Assembly: GCA_001028025.1 (NCBI GenBank)
Contig: LDAQ01000100.1
Span: forward strand, 1 to 64,000
Length of the DNA stretch: 64,000 nucleotides
Reading direction: 5' to 3'
From: Faecalicatena fissicatena
Lineage (GTDB): Bacteria; Bacillota; Clostridia; Lachnospirales; Lachnospiraceae
Shown here: positions 54,167-62,194 of the stretch, in pieces
Layout: every line of letters begins with the position of its first letter
Numbering within the stretch: the first letter of the stretch is position 1
Made by a program: the position numbers and the translations under genes
The notes under the pieces: generated by a model
What the model was told of the DNA's origin: nothing
Databases searched by the model: none
What the model saw: only the letters and a program-made list of their open reading frames with translations

Positions 54167-54172
54167 TGGACG

Positions 54173-54467
54173 CCTGTCCTGGATGGTGTATGGGGCGCAG
54201 GAGGGGATGTCTGCCGGTGTTTTTGGATACCGGCCGTTTAGCCTGGTTTCCCTAGGGATAAAATAGAAAAATCTGATGGAACCGGCGACATGCGGCCCCA
54301 AATCTGATGATTTGGGGCCTTAGTCGCCTCAGACTTTGCTTGGTAAAGCAAAGTCTGTCCATCAGATTTTTCTATTTTATCCCAAGGGAAACACACGGCA
54401 CACTAGAAGGCATCCAAAAACACCGGCAGACATCCCCTCCTGCGCCCCATACACCATCCAGGACAGG
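54173..54467. repeat. Giant branched palindrome, element 1
   Basis: A 295-bp structure. The outer arms, 54173-54228 and 54412-54467, are 56 bases each and perfectly complementary. After a ~17-base internal loop, inner arms 54246-54280 and 54358-54392 pair over 35 bases with one mismatch. The top has two branches: GGCGAC/GTCGCC enclosing a GGCCCCAAATC hairpin, and an AGACTTTGCTT hairpin. It encodes no protein that I can support. Confidence 0.95.
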
Positions 54468-54644
54468 CTGGGTGCATCCAGGCGGGAGAGGCGGATTGGA
54501 CTGGCTGGTAGGATGATGATTTACTACAGACAAATATATCCCTGTATGATGAAAGATCCCAGATAGCCAACACAAATACGGCGCACCCGCTTTAAGAAGC
54601 CTATCTTATTTGGAATGTTTTTATCTACCGATTGGATGAACGAA

Positions 54645-54892
54645 GCTGTATGGAAGTGCGGCAGGGCTCTTTGGGATGCTCTTTGTGGTGTTACAGCCGC
54701 TTCATCAAAATGAAAGCCAGCATATGAACTTTTTGCAGGGCTTCAAGCCCTGCAAAAAAGCCGACTCAAGCGGGAATGCATCCGGCATTCCCGTGTTTGT
54801 CGGCGGTGTTCATCATGCTGGTTTTCATTTTGATTAGCGGCTGTTACACCACAAAGCGCATCCCAAAGAGCCCTGCCGCGCTTCCATACAGC
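54645..54892. repeat. Giant branched palindrome, element 2
   Basis: A 248-bp structure. Arms 54645-54729 and 54808-54892 (85 bases each) pair with about seven differences, several of them G-U compatible. The top again carries two branches: a TTTTTGCAGGGCTT hairpin, then GCCGAC/GTCGGC enclosing GGGAATGC/GCATTCCC. The branch order is the reverse of element 1, as if the element lay in the opposite orientation. Sequence is otherwise unrelated. Confidence 0.95.
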
Positions 54893-54921
54893 GGCCCCTC
54901 AGCCAATCCGTCCCGATACTC

Positions 54922-55422
54922 TCAATCCAAATAAAGCTTCATCCCCATCCAGGATTTTATGTGGTTGAGCATGGTTTCATCTGGTTCGATGATGATGCAA
55001 GTGTTTTTCTGGTCCATCTGGATCATGATGGAGTATGCTTTTGCGTTGGCATCCTGTGAGGAAAAGTCCATTGTCTTTTCCGGGCGCTGGGAGTTCAGAC
55101 GCGGTGAGCCTTTTGGGGCGATGATTTCGGCCTGCTGGATGTCGAAGGTAATCAGTTTTTTTCTCTTGGATTTGCTGTAGATGGCATCTACTTCCATATC
55201 GTGGTTCAGCAGTGTGTATTCGTATTCCACATTAAACTTTGGAAATACAAAATAGTATGCCAGGAAGGCAAGAACTACTGTGATGATTACTCCCAGGAAT
55301 CCGAGCAGCAGCATGGAAAATACGAGGACCAGTGCCAGTGCTGCGATGATGAGGATGCGGATTACCACATCGAGCGGGCGGGATTTGCGGGCTACGAGTT
55401 GTTCATAAAAAGCGTCATTCAT
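54922..55422 (-). CDS. DUF6106-like membrane protein
   Basis: A 166-residue protein of unknown function. Two adjacent membrane segments (about 22-62) are followed by a basic, soluble C-terminal domain with EYEYTLLNHDMEVDAIYSKS and TFDIQQAEIIAP, which resembles DUF6106 of Lachnospiraceae. The ATG at 55422 follows AAAGGAA and lies one base after the stop of the PucR-type gene, so the two are co-translated. The frame is open to 55470 without a better start. Confidence 0.75.
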   Translation of the reverse strand: MNDAFYEQLVARKSRPLDVVIRILIIAALALVLVFSMLLLGFLGVIITVVLAFLAYYFVFPKFNVEYEYTLLNHDMEVDAIYSKSKRKKLITFDIQQAEIIAPKGSPRLNSQRPEKTMDFSSQDANAKAYSIMIQMDQKNTCIIIEPDETMLNHIKSWMGMKLYLD

Positions 55423-55423
55423 A

Positions 55424-56332
55424 TCAGGGGTTCCTTTCTGTCTGTAAATAGTTAATGACCATGGTGGCAATTTTGAAAGTCATGGCATCCTCGAATCTGC
55501 GGATGTCCAGGCCTGTCCTTTTTTCAATCTGTTCCAGGCGGTAGATGAGGGTATTTCTGTGCATATGCAGCTGTCTGGATGTCTCGGCTATGTTCAGGTT
55601 GTTCTGAAAAAACTTGTTGATAGTTGCGGTTGTTTCTTCATCAAATGCATTTGGGATATCGCTGCCAAAAATCTCTTTCAGGAAGTTTTCACAAATGCTT
55701 ACCGGGAGCTGGTAGATCAGCCTTCCGATACCAAGCTGGTTGTGAGGAAATACAGTCTGTTCGGAGTAAAAGAGCTTTCCTACGCGCAGTGCCAGGCTGG
55801 TCTCCTTAAAAGCACCGGGCAGCTCCAGCAGATTACAGATACTTCCGCTGTATGCGACCTGGACGTGAGTCAGTGCCTCCATGTTCAATGTGTCGACGAT
55901 CATATGTGCAATCTGGTTGATATCTTCGATCGTGTCTGATGCCTTCCTCGGACGGAGTATTACGATGCTTTTCTCGCCCATGGAAACGAGGTATGTTTTT
56001 GCCTGAGAAGGAAATAAATTTTTGAGGATCTCGATCACAGCGTCATCCAGAGTGTTTCTTGTCTCAACCAGAAATAAGATCCTTTGAGCTTCCGGCTCTA
56101 TGTGCAGGCGGGCTGCCCGCTCAAAAATATCATACGCCGGTATGCTGTCTGTCATCAGGCTTTGGAGAAAATGGTTTTTGTTATATTTTTCCCTGTAAGC
56201 CAGCGTAAGACAGCGAATCTGCGTCATTGCATTCTCAAGCTCTTCCGGCGTATCTGTGCGGACTTCCAGTGTCATGCCGGTTATTTTTTTCAGTTCAGAC
56301 AAAGCCTTATCAAGCTCCGGTGTGTTATCCAT
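55424..56332 (-). CDS. PucR/CdaR-type helix-turn-helix regulator
   Basis: A 302-residue regulator. The C-terminal HTH_30 domain is clear (NIAETSRQLHMHRNTLIYRL, then EQIEKRTGLDIRRFEDAMTF, about 240-290). The central part (about 75-220) resembles the GGDEF-like domain of CdaR proteins. CdaR-type proteins control sugar-acid or other carbon genes. Here it precedes the DUF6106-like gene and lies downstream, on the same strand, of the MsmK-type ATPase gene. Confidence 0.82.
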   Translation of the reverse strand: MDNTPELDKALSELKKITGMTLEVRTDTPEELENAMTQIRCLTLAYREKYNKNHFLQSLMTDSIPAYDIFERAARLHIEPEAQRILFLVETRNTLDDAVIEILKNLFPSQAKTYLVSMGEKSIVILRPRKASDTIEDINQIAHMIVDTLNMEALTHVQVAYSGSICNLLELPGAFKETSLALRVGKLFYSEQTVFPHNQLGIGRLIYQLPVSICENFLKEIFGSDIPNAFDEETTATINKFFQNNLNIAETSRQLHMHRNTLIYRLEQIEKRTGLDIRRFEDAMTFKIATMVINYLQTERNP

Positions 56333-56418
56333 AATCGTCCCTCGTACATATAGAATTGAAGAGGCTGCACTTTATAGTACAGCCCCTCTCTTATTTATTA
56401 CATTATTATTCTAAAGCA

Positions 56419-57531
56419 TTAGTTTAAAATCGTCAACTCTGTTTCTTTATCGAATACGTGAATCTTTTCCATATCCAGTGCGAATACAGCATCATCACCT
56501 GTTCTCAGTGTTGTACGCGGATTAACGCGGGCTGTCATCTGCGTGCCTTCAACGTCGAAGTACAGATATACTTCTGCTCCGAGCAGCTCATATACTTTGA
56601 TCTTAGACTTGATTACGCTGTCAGCAGAACTTGCTATGAACGCTTCTGAATCATGTACATCTTCAGGACGGATTCCGAGGACAACTGTCTTTTTGTCATA
56701 ACCGCCATCGATCAAATATTTTTTCTTGGAAGCCGGTACTTTGAGTACATGCTCGCCAACTGTCAGGGTTACATCGTTGCCAGCTACATTAACAACTGCA
56801 TCCATGAAGTTCATCTGCGGGGATCCGATAAATCCGGCAACAAACAGGTTGCAAGGTGTGTTGTAAAGGTTCTGAGGTGTATCTACCTGCTGAACGATAC
56901 CGTCTTTCATAACAACGATTCTTGTTCCCAGTGTCATAGCCTCTGTCTGGTCATGTGTAACGTAGATAATAGTTGCGTTCAGATTTTCATGAAGTTTGGA
57001 AATCTCGATACGCATCTGAACTCTCAGCTTTGCATCCAGGTTGGACAGCGGCTCATCCATCAGGAATACCTTGGGATTACGTACGATGGCACGTCCCATA
57101 GCAACACGCTGTCTCTGGCCTCCGGAAAGAGCCTTTGGCTTACGGTCGAGTAATTTATCAAGGTCGAGGATTCTTGCAGCCTCGCGTACTTTTTTGTCAA
57201 TCTCATCTTTTGGTACTTTACGAAGTTTCAGACCGAATGCCATGTTGTCAAAAACGGTCATATGAGGATACAGAGCGTAGTTCTGGAATACCATTGCGAT
57301 ATCGCGGTCTTTCGGTTCTACATCATTCATAACCTTACCGTCGATTTCCAGAGTACCGCCTGAAATATCTTCCAGACCTGCGATCATACGAAGTGTTGTT
57401 GACTTTCCACATCCTGATGGTCCTACGAAGATGATAAATTCTCTATCATCAATATCCAGGTTGAAATCCTTTACTGCCTGAAATCCATTTGGATATACTT
57501 TTTGAATTCCTTTTAATGATAAACTTGCCAT
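56419..57531 (-). CDS. MsmK/UgpC-type sugar ABC transporter ATPase
   Basis: A 370-residue ATPase of CUT1 importers. Walker A is GPSGCGKST (about 36-44), signature LSGGQRQRVAMGRA (about 135-148), Walker B VFLMDEPLSNLDAKLR, and a C-terminal OB-fold regulatory domain follows (from about 240) with LGIRPEDVHD. The gene stands alone, with no permease nearby. In Firmicutes such solitary ATPases power several CUT1 systems, and both CUT1 operons in this window lack one. Confidence 0.94.
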   Translation of the reverse strand: MASLSLKGIQKVYPNGFQAVKDFNLDIDDREFIIFVGPSGCGKSTTLRMIAGLEDISGGTLEIDGKVMNDVEPKDRDIAMVFQNYALYPHMTVFDNMAFGLKLRKVPKDEIDKKVREAARILDLDKLLDRKPKALSGGQRQRVAMGRAIVRNPKVFLMDEPLSNLDAKLRVQMRIEISKLHENLNATIIYVTHDQTEAMTLGTRIVVMKDGIVQQVDTPQNLYNTPCNLFVAGFIGSPQMNFMDAVVNVAGNDVTLTVGEHVLKVPASKKKYLIDGGYDKKTVVLGIRPEDVHDSEAFIASSADSVIKSKIKVYELLGAEVYLYFDVEGTQMTARVNPRTTLRTGDDAVFALDMEKIHVFDKETELTILN

Positions 57532-57601
57532 TTGTATAGCCTCCTTAAAATAGTGTTCTTTGTTTTCTGAACTGAAATTGTGTTTCGTTACTTTCTGAAT
57601 T

Positions 57602-57630
57602 CAGTATAATAAAGAAACCGGAAATGGACA
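57602..57630 (-). promoter_or_regulatory. Promoter of the ATPase gene
   Basis: Minus strand -35 TTGTCC (57630-57625), 17-bp spacer, -10 TATACT (57607-57602). AAGGAGG precedes the ATG at 57531. Confidence 0.75.
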
Positions 57631-57684
57631 ATATCACGAGTAACCAAAAAATATAAAAAAATGTGTACATTTCGACCATAGGAA

Positions 57685-57945
57685 TTAATTCAGCCCTAAC
57701 TGCCCCTTTATTTCGGGGATGGAAAGGCCCTGTGTCCGGAAATTCCTGATACGTTCGATCTGCTTTACCGCTATTTCACGGGGGAAACGGCGCGTCAGAT
57801 TTTCTTCCGTCTGTTCGAACGGCAGCATTCCCTCTTCGGTATAATACTTCAGGGTGCTGTAGCGTACACCGGTGATGCGTACAAGCTCACCGATAGAGAC
57901 GTATTCAGATGCAAGTATATTTTCTATAGAGCGTTGTCTTGACAT
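57685..57945 (-). CDS. Small MerR-type DNA-binding protein
   Basis: An 86-residue MerR-like helix-turn-helix protein (EYVSIGELVRITGVRYSTLK, then YYTEEGMLPFEQTEENLTRR) with no effector domain. It is the second gene of an operon with the 294-residue gene upstream. Probably it regulates its own operon, which has three tandem heptamers in its leader. Confidence 0.85.
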   Translation of the reverse strand: MSRQRSIENILASEYVSIGELVRITGVRYSTLKYYTEEGMLPFEQTEENLTRRFPREIAVKQIERIRNFRTQGLSIPEIKGQLGLN

Positions 57946-57982
57946 AAGAATCTCTCCTTTTATTTATCTGAATGTACGGGGA

Positions 57983-58867
57983 TTACATAACATAACGGCG
58001 CAGGCGGACTCCCTGAATTGCGGTTTTTACCACAATCTGCGTAGGAATGCACTCATAATAAAGGTTGTCGATCTTCAGAAGCGGTACGGTTCCGGCGCGC
58101 AGGACATGCACCACATGTCCCTTTTCATCCAGCCTGCGGATGACGCATTCCAGACGTTTATCATTTCCGGAAAACCAGGCATCAGCTTCAATGAAGATGG
58201 ACTGGGAACGTTCAAAAACAGGGCAGGCAAACAGCAGCCCGGTACCAAATGGTGTGGTAAAGATTTCATCCTTCTTCTTCAGAAACTTTTGACTGAAGGC
58301 TTCAAATGAGTGGTGAATCTCGATTGGAAACAGGGATTTCGCCAGGTAAGATTCCAGATACAGCTGGTTGATCCGTGAGGCCAGGTACTCCTGTTCCGCC
58401 CTGGAAAACAGATCATAAAAACATCCGCTTTCACGGAGCAGCCAAAGCAGACAGGTCACATCGTCTGAGATATTGCCGTCTTCCATAAGCTCCGCCCGCA
58501 TTCCCTCGGTCTGCCGGGTATACTCGTCTATATTGCAGCGGTATTCAAATATATTGACTCCTGCTGTAACATAATACATGTCACATGCCAGAAGATTCGG
58601 AACTTCAGTTAGCAGATCCTTTTCGGTGAGTGATTCTTTGATCTCTTTCTCGGTCTGTTTGAGTGTATGGGAAGAAACGTCCGCCGCAGACTTCAACTCC
58701 TGCTCAAGTACAGGCTGCTGCGGCCAGCTGCCGTCCAAATACTTTTCAAGTACCTCTGCAGCCGCGATACAGCGCAGAGCGGCCTTCTTAGCCGTGGTCA
58801 TATGAAGACTGTCCTGGGCGTTGAGTGCAATAAGCGAAAAACGTTCTTTTAAAGATAATTCTGACAT
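57983..58867 (-). CDS. Uncharacterised protein in a MerR operon
   Basis: A 294-residue soluble protein I do not recognise with confidence. The N-terminus (LSLKERFSLIALNAQDSLHM, then an Ala-rich helix with LRCIAAAEVLEKYL) faintly recalls GPP34-type proteins, which bind phosphoinositides in eukaryotes, but this is weak. The middle is helical and acidic, and the end, with VRLRRYVM, is basic. It has GGGAGG before the ATG and leads an operon with the small MerR-type gene. Confidence 0.7.
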   Translation of the reverse strand: MSELSLKERFSLIALNAQDSLHMTTAKKAALRCIAAAEVLEKYLDGSWPQQPVLEQELKSAADVSSHTLKQTEKEIKESLTEKDLLTEVPNLLACDMYYVTAGVNIFEYRCNIDEYTRQTEGMRAELMEDGNISDDVTCLLWLLRESGCFYDLFSRAEQEYLASRINQLYLESYLAKSLFPIEIHHSFEAFSQKFLKKKDEIFTTPFGTGLLFACPVFERSQSIFIEADAWFSGNDKRLECVIRRLDEKGHVVHVLRAGTVPLLKIDNLYYECIPTQIVVKTAIQGVRLRRYVM

Positions 58868-58905
58868 AAGAATACCTCCCTTTTATACTGTGGAGAAATA
58901 AAATA

Positions 58906-58926
58906 GTTACTTACTACTTATTACTT
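58906..58926 (-). promoter_or_regulatory. Three tandem heptamers in the MerR operon leader
   Basis: GTTACTT, ACTACTT and ATTACTT stand head to tail on the plus strand (58906-58926), just after the expected transcription start of the minus-strand operon. Possibly an operator for the small MerR-type protein. Confidence 0.4.
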
Positions 58927-58934
58927 ATGATTTA

Positions 58935-58963
58935 AATATACCATGAAAATGCCGGTATTGCAA
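58935..58963 (-). promoter_or_regulatory. Promoter of the MerR-type operon
   Basis: Minus strand -35 TTGCAA (58963-58958), 17-bp spacer, -10 TATATT (58940-58935). Confidence 0.75.
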
Positions 58964-58970
58964 GTGAAAG

Positions 58971-59017
58971 TTCAAAGGGGTCAGACCCCTATGGCAAAGG
59001 GGTCTGACCCCTTTGAA
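58971..59017. repeat. GGGGTCWGACCCC element, locus G (pair)
   Basis: Two copies make a perfect 20-bp stem (58971-58990 with 58998-59017) and a seven-base loop. It stands between two divergent promoters. Confidence 0.93.
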
Positions 59018-59049
59018 GTTGTCTCTTTTAAGACGCCTCTGAGTCATAT

Positions 59050-59077
59050 TTGAAATTAAAGGAGTTTATGCTATACT
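59050..59077 (+). promoter_or_regulatory. Promoter of the first EamA gene
   Basis: -35 TTGAAA (59050-59055), 16-bp spacer, -10 TATACT (59072-59077). Confidence 0.65.
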
Positions 59078-59119
59078 ATACGTTATCTGATTAAGATTAA
59101 TGGAAAGGCGGAAGTGAGG

Positions 59120-59986
59120 ATGGAAAACCAAAAGAAGGGTCTGGCATCGATACATGTTTCAGTGCTGTTGTTCGGACTGTCCGGTCTGTTTGCGAAGTGG
59201 GTGGAACTGCCCGCGGTTATTATTGTACTGGGGAGGGTGATATTCTCATCCCTTTTTTTACTGTTTCTGCTGAAGATAAAAAAAGAGAGTATGCGTCTAC
59301 TGGCGGGGAAGGATTATCTGCTGATGATTACGGCAGGGATTGTGCTGGCTGTCCACTGGACGACCTTTATGCAGTCTATTCAGACTTCTACGGTTGCCAT
59401 CGGAACGCTGACGTTCTCCACATTTCCGCTGTTTGTTACTTTTCTGGAACCGGTGCTTTTTCATGAGAAACTGAGAATCTCCAGCGTTGTTTCTGCAGTT
59501 GTCATGCTGTGCGGGGTGCTGTTCATTGTGCCGGAATTCCAGCTGGGAAATGCTATGACGCAGGGCGTAATCTGGGGGATGATCGGCAGTTTTTCCTATG
59601 CGGTATTGTCTTTGATGAACAGAATGTTCATGGAGAAATATACGAGCGGTCTTACTGCGTTCTATGAACAGGCAACGGCAAGTGTTGTACTGCTGCCCTC
59701 GCTTTTTATTTTAAAACCTGCAGTAAATGGAAATGATATTCTTGTGCTTCTTCTGCTGGGAGTAGTATTTACGGCGGTGGCACATACTATGTATATTGAC
59801 GGCTTGCGGACGGTTAAAGTGCAGACCGCAGGAATCATATCCGGATTGGAATCCGTGTATGGGATACTGGCGGCATTTTTGTTCCTGGGAGAAAAGCCGG
59901 GCGTCAAAGAACTTGCAGGCGGCGTGATTATTCTTGGCGTGGTGTTTTATTCTACGCTTGCATCATCTAAGAACTGTTCAAAATAA
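59120..59986 (+). CDS. EamA-family (DMT) transporter
   Basis: A 288-residue membrane protein with ten hydrophobic segments in two EamA repeats (about 8-135 and 145-285). ASIHVSVLLFGLSGLFAKW and the second-repeat GLESVYGILAAFLFLGEKP are typical. EamA proteins export or take up amino acids, metabolites or drugs; the substrate is unknown. A GTG at 59114 is also possible, but the ATG fits better with AAGGCGG. Confidence 0.9.
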   Translation: MENQKKGLASIHVSVLLFGLSGLFAKWVELPAVIIVLGRVIFSSLFLLFLLKIKKESMRLLAGKDYLLMITAGIVLAVHWTTFMQSIQTSTVAIGTLTFSTFPLFVTFLEPVLFHEKLRISSVVSAVVMLCGVLFIVPEFQLGNAMTQGVIWGMIGSFSYAVLSLMNRMFMEKYTSGLTAFYEQATASVVLLPSLFILKPAVNGNDILVLLLLGVVFTAVAHTMYIDGLRTVKVQTAGIISGLESVYGILAAFLFLGEKPGVKELAGGVIILGVVFYSTLASSKNCSK

Positions 59987-60029
59987 AGGATAAACGACAC
60001 AATATGTATGACAGAAATACCTGGAGGTA

Positions 60030-60650
60030 ATGATGAAGAAAATATTAGATTATTTTACAATAGATGGCGAAGTCGGTGGTGATCAGGACTGGTTCAGGAA
60101 TGTAGTGATGAAAGTTGGCGGCTGCGCAGCAGCAACAGCATGTGACAGCTGCATTTATTTTGCGCTGCATCAGGGCAGGACGCACTTATATCCTTTTAAT
60201 GTAAACAATCTGACAAAGGAAGAGTACATTCAGTTCTCCATGAAAATGAAACCATATATCAAGCCGCGGGCATGCGGTGTAAAAAAGCTGTCTATGTTTA
60301 TAGAAGGATTTGAAAACTATCTGCGGGATGCCGGAGACAATAATCTCCGGATGTCGGGCTTTGGAGGCAGCCATACTTTCGGGGAGACGGCAGATTTTAT
60401 AAAGGGACAGATTGACGCCGGTTTTCCGGTGCCCTATCTGATGCTGAGACATAAAGACCCAAAGTACAAAGATTTTGTATGGCACTGGTTTCTTTGTTTT
60501 GGTTATGAAGAGAAAGGGGGAGATCTGCTGATAACGGTGGCCACATACGGGGAAGCAAGTACCTTTTCACTTAAGGACCTGTGGGACACAGGGCATGAGG
60601 AAAAAGGCGGACTGATCCGGTATATGGACGAATATTCAGGGGCTGATTGA
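60030..60650 (+). CDS. Unknown protein, possible cysteine peptidase fold
   Basis: A 206-residue soluble protein I do not recognise by name. VGGCAAATACDSCIYF (Cys32, Cys38, Cys41) opens a helix as the catalytic Cys does in papain-like and C39-like peptidases. HWFLCFGYEE (His152) followed by strands and an aromatic/Gly turn resembles their His site. Possible substrates are unknown. It lies between an EamA transporter and a cyclophilin gene, each apparently with its own promoter. Confidence 0.6.
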   Translation: MMKKILDYFTIDGEVGGDQDWFRNVVMKVGGCAAATACDSCIYFALHQGRTHLYPFNVNNLTKEEYIQFSMKMKPYIKPRACGVKKLSMFIEGFENYLRDAGDNNLRMSGFGGSHTFGETADFIKGQIDAGFPVPYLMLRHKDPKYKDFVWHWFLCFGYEEKGGDLLITVATYGEASTFSLKDLWDTGHEEKGGLIRYMDEYSGAD

Positions 60651-60675
60651 CGAATCTCGTGGAATCCGCTACAAT
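60647..60675 (+). promoter_or_regulatory. Promoter of the cyclophilin gene
   Basis: -35 TTGACG (60647-60652), 17-bp spacer, -10 TACAAT (60670-60675). The -35 overlaps the end of the preceding gene. Confidence 0.85.
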
Positions 60676-60715
60676 AGAGATAATTAATTTTTGTATAGAA
60701 AAGAGGAGTTTTATT

Positions 60716-61234
60716 ATGGAAAATCCAATCGTAACATTTGAAATGGAAAACGGGGATATTATGAAAGCACAATTATATCCTGATATCGCCCCAAATACTG
60801 TGAAAAATTTTGTCTCTCTTGTAAAAAAAGGATTCTATGACGGCCTGACTTTCCACCGCGTTATCAGCGGTTTTATGATTCAGGGCGGATGCCCGGACGG
60901 GACAGGCATGGGCGGCCCGGGATACACCATTAAAGGGGAATTTACACAGAATGGTTTTAGGAATGACCTGCCGCATGGAGTGGGGGTTCTTTCCATGGCC
61001 CGCGCAAACCACCCTGATTCAGCGGGTTCCCAGTTCTTTATTATGCACAAGAAGTCACCATTTTTAGATGGAGCATACGCTGCTTTCGGAGAGATTACCG
61101 AAGGAATGGACATTGTGAATAAGATTGCAGAAACTGCTACAGATTACAGTGATAAACCGCTGGAGGCTCAGGTTATGAAGACAGTAACGGTCGAGACATT
61201 TGGGGCAGAGTACGAAGAACCGGAAAGAGCGTAA
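60716..61234 (+). CDS. Cyclophilin-type peptidyl-prolyl isomerase
   Basis: A 172-residue cytoplasmic cyclophilin that speeds proline isomerisation during folding. FHRVISGFMIQGG (about residues 42-54) is the active-site Arg region, and SMARANHPDSAGSQFFIM completes it. The ATG at 60716 follows AAGAGGAG. The second EamA gene starts six bases after it. Confidence 0.94.
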   Translation: MENPIVTFEMENGDIMKAQLYPDIAPNTVKNFVSLVKKGFYDGLTFHRVISGFMIQGGCPDGTGMGGPGYTIKGEFTQNGFRNDLPHGVGVLSMARANHPDSAGSQFFIMHKKSPFLDGAYAAFGEITEGMDIVNKIAETATDYSDKPLEAQVMKTVTVETFGAEYEEPERA

Positions 61235-61240
61235 GGTAAT

Positions 61241-62194
61241 ATGGAAAAGAAACCACAGACATCGAATAAGCTGCAGAATCCGGCGGTGATCTGCCTGCTG
61301 GCATTAATCTGCTGTGCACTTTGGGGGAGCGCATTTCCCTGTATTAAAGTTGGATATGAGTGGTTTGGAATTGAAGGAACCGGGAGTCAGATCTTATTTG
61401 CTGGCTACCGGTTCTTCCTTTCTGGCGTGCTCACTTTTATGATCGGATGTATCCTGGAAAAACGGGTTCTGACGATGAAGAGATCTTCGTTTCCCTGTAT
61501 TCTGCGCCAGGGAATCCTGCAGACTACAGTACAGTATTTCTTCTTTTATGTTGGCCTTTCAAATACAACAGGCACAAAGGGATCCATAATCAATGCATCC
61601 AACGCTTTTGTCTCAATCGTGGCGGCTCATTTCATACTGAAAGATGAAAAAATGACATGGAAAAAGGGCGCCGGCTGCGCTCTCGGCCTCGCCGGGGTTA
61701 TTGTGATTAACCTGGCCCCTGGCGCCTGGGGGACCGGTTTTTCCCTGATGGGGGAGGGGATGGTGTTTATTTGTACTGTTGCCTATGGAATCAGTACAGT
61801 CATCCTTAAAACAATTTCAGACAGAGAAAGCCCAATGACAATTACGGCTTATCAGACCTTGTTCGGGAGTGTGATCCTGGTTGCAATCGGCCTTGTTCTG
61901 GGTGGGCATGTGCAGGGATTCACGGTGAAGTCCACTGTCCTGCTGATATATATGGCGCTGATTACGACGATTGCCTTCAGCCTCTGGACCCTGCTGCTCA
62001 AGTATAATCCGGTGGGAAAGGTAGCTATATACGGTTTTACGATCCCTGTATTTGGTGTAGCGCTGTCGGGTATCTTCCTTGGGGAAAAGATTGTTACGGC
62101 AAAGAACCTGTCAGCGCTGATACTGGTGTCCATCGGAATTATAATTGTGAACAGCGGCAAAATTAATCGTAATACAACGTCCGGCTCCCGCTGA
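61241..62194 (+). CDS. EamA-family (DMT) transporter
   Basis: A 317-residue membrane protein with ten hydrophobic segments. LICCALWGSAFPCIKVGYEW opens the first repeat and FGVALSGIFLGEKI ends the second. It follows the cyclophilin gene by six bases and overlaps the end of the convergent GntR gene by 32 bp. Substrate unknown. Confidence 0.9.
   Translation: MEKKPQTSNKLQNPAVICLLALICCALWGSAFPCIKVGYEWFGIEGTGSQILFAGYRFFLSGVLTFMIGCILEKRVLTMKRSSFPCILRQGILQTTVQYFFFYVGLSNTTGTKGSIINASNAFVSIVAAHFILKDEKMTWKKGAGCALGLAGVIVINLAPGAWGTGFSLMGEGMVFICTVAYGISTVILKTISDRESPMTITAYQTLFGSVILVAIGLVLGGHVQGFTVKSTVLLIYMALITTIAFSLWTLLLKYNPVGKVAIYGFTIPVFGVALSGIFLGEKIVTAKNLSALILVSIGIIIVNSGKINRNTTSGSR

Noticed and set aside
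54307..54575. Short frames inside the giant palindrome, read from both strands with alike peptides
   Set aside because: The likeness comes from the palindrome itself; no ribosome binding site supports them.
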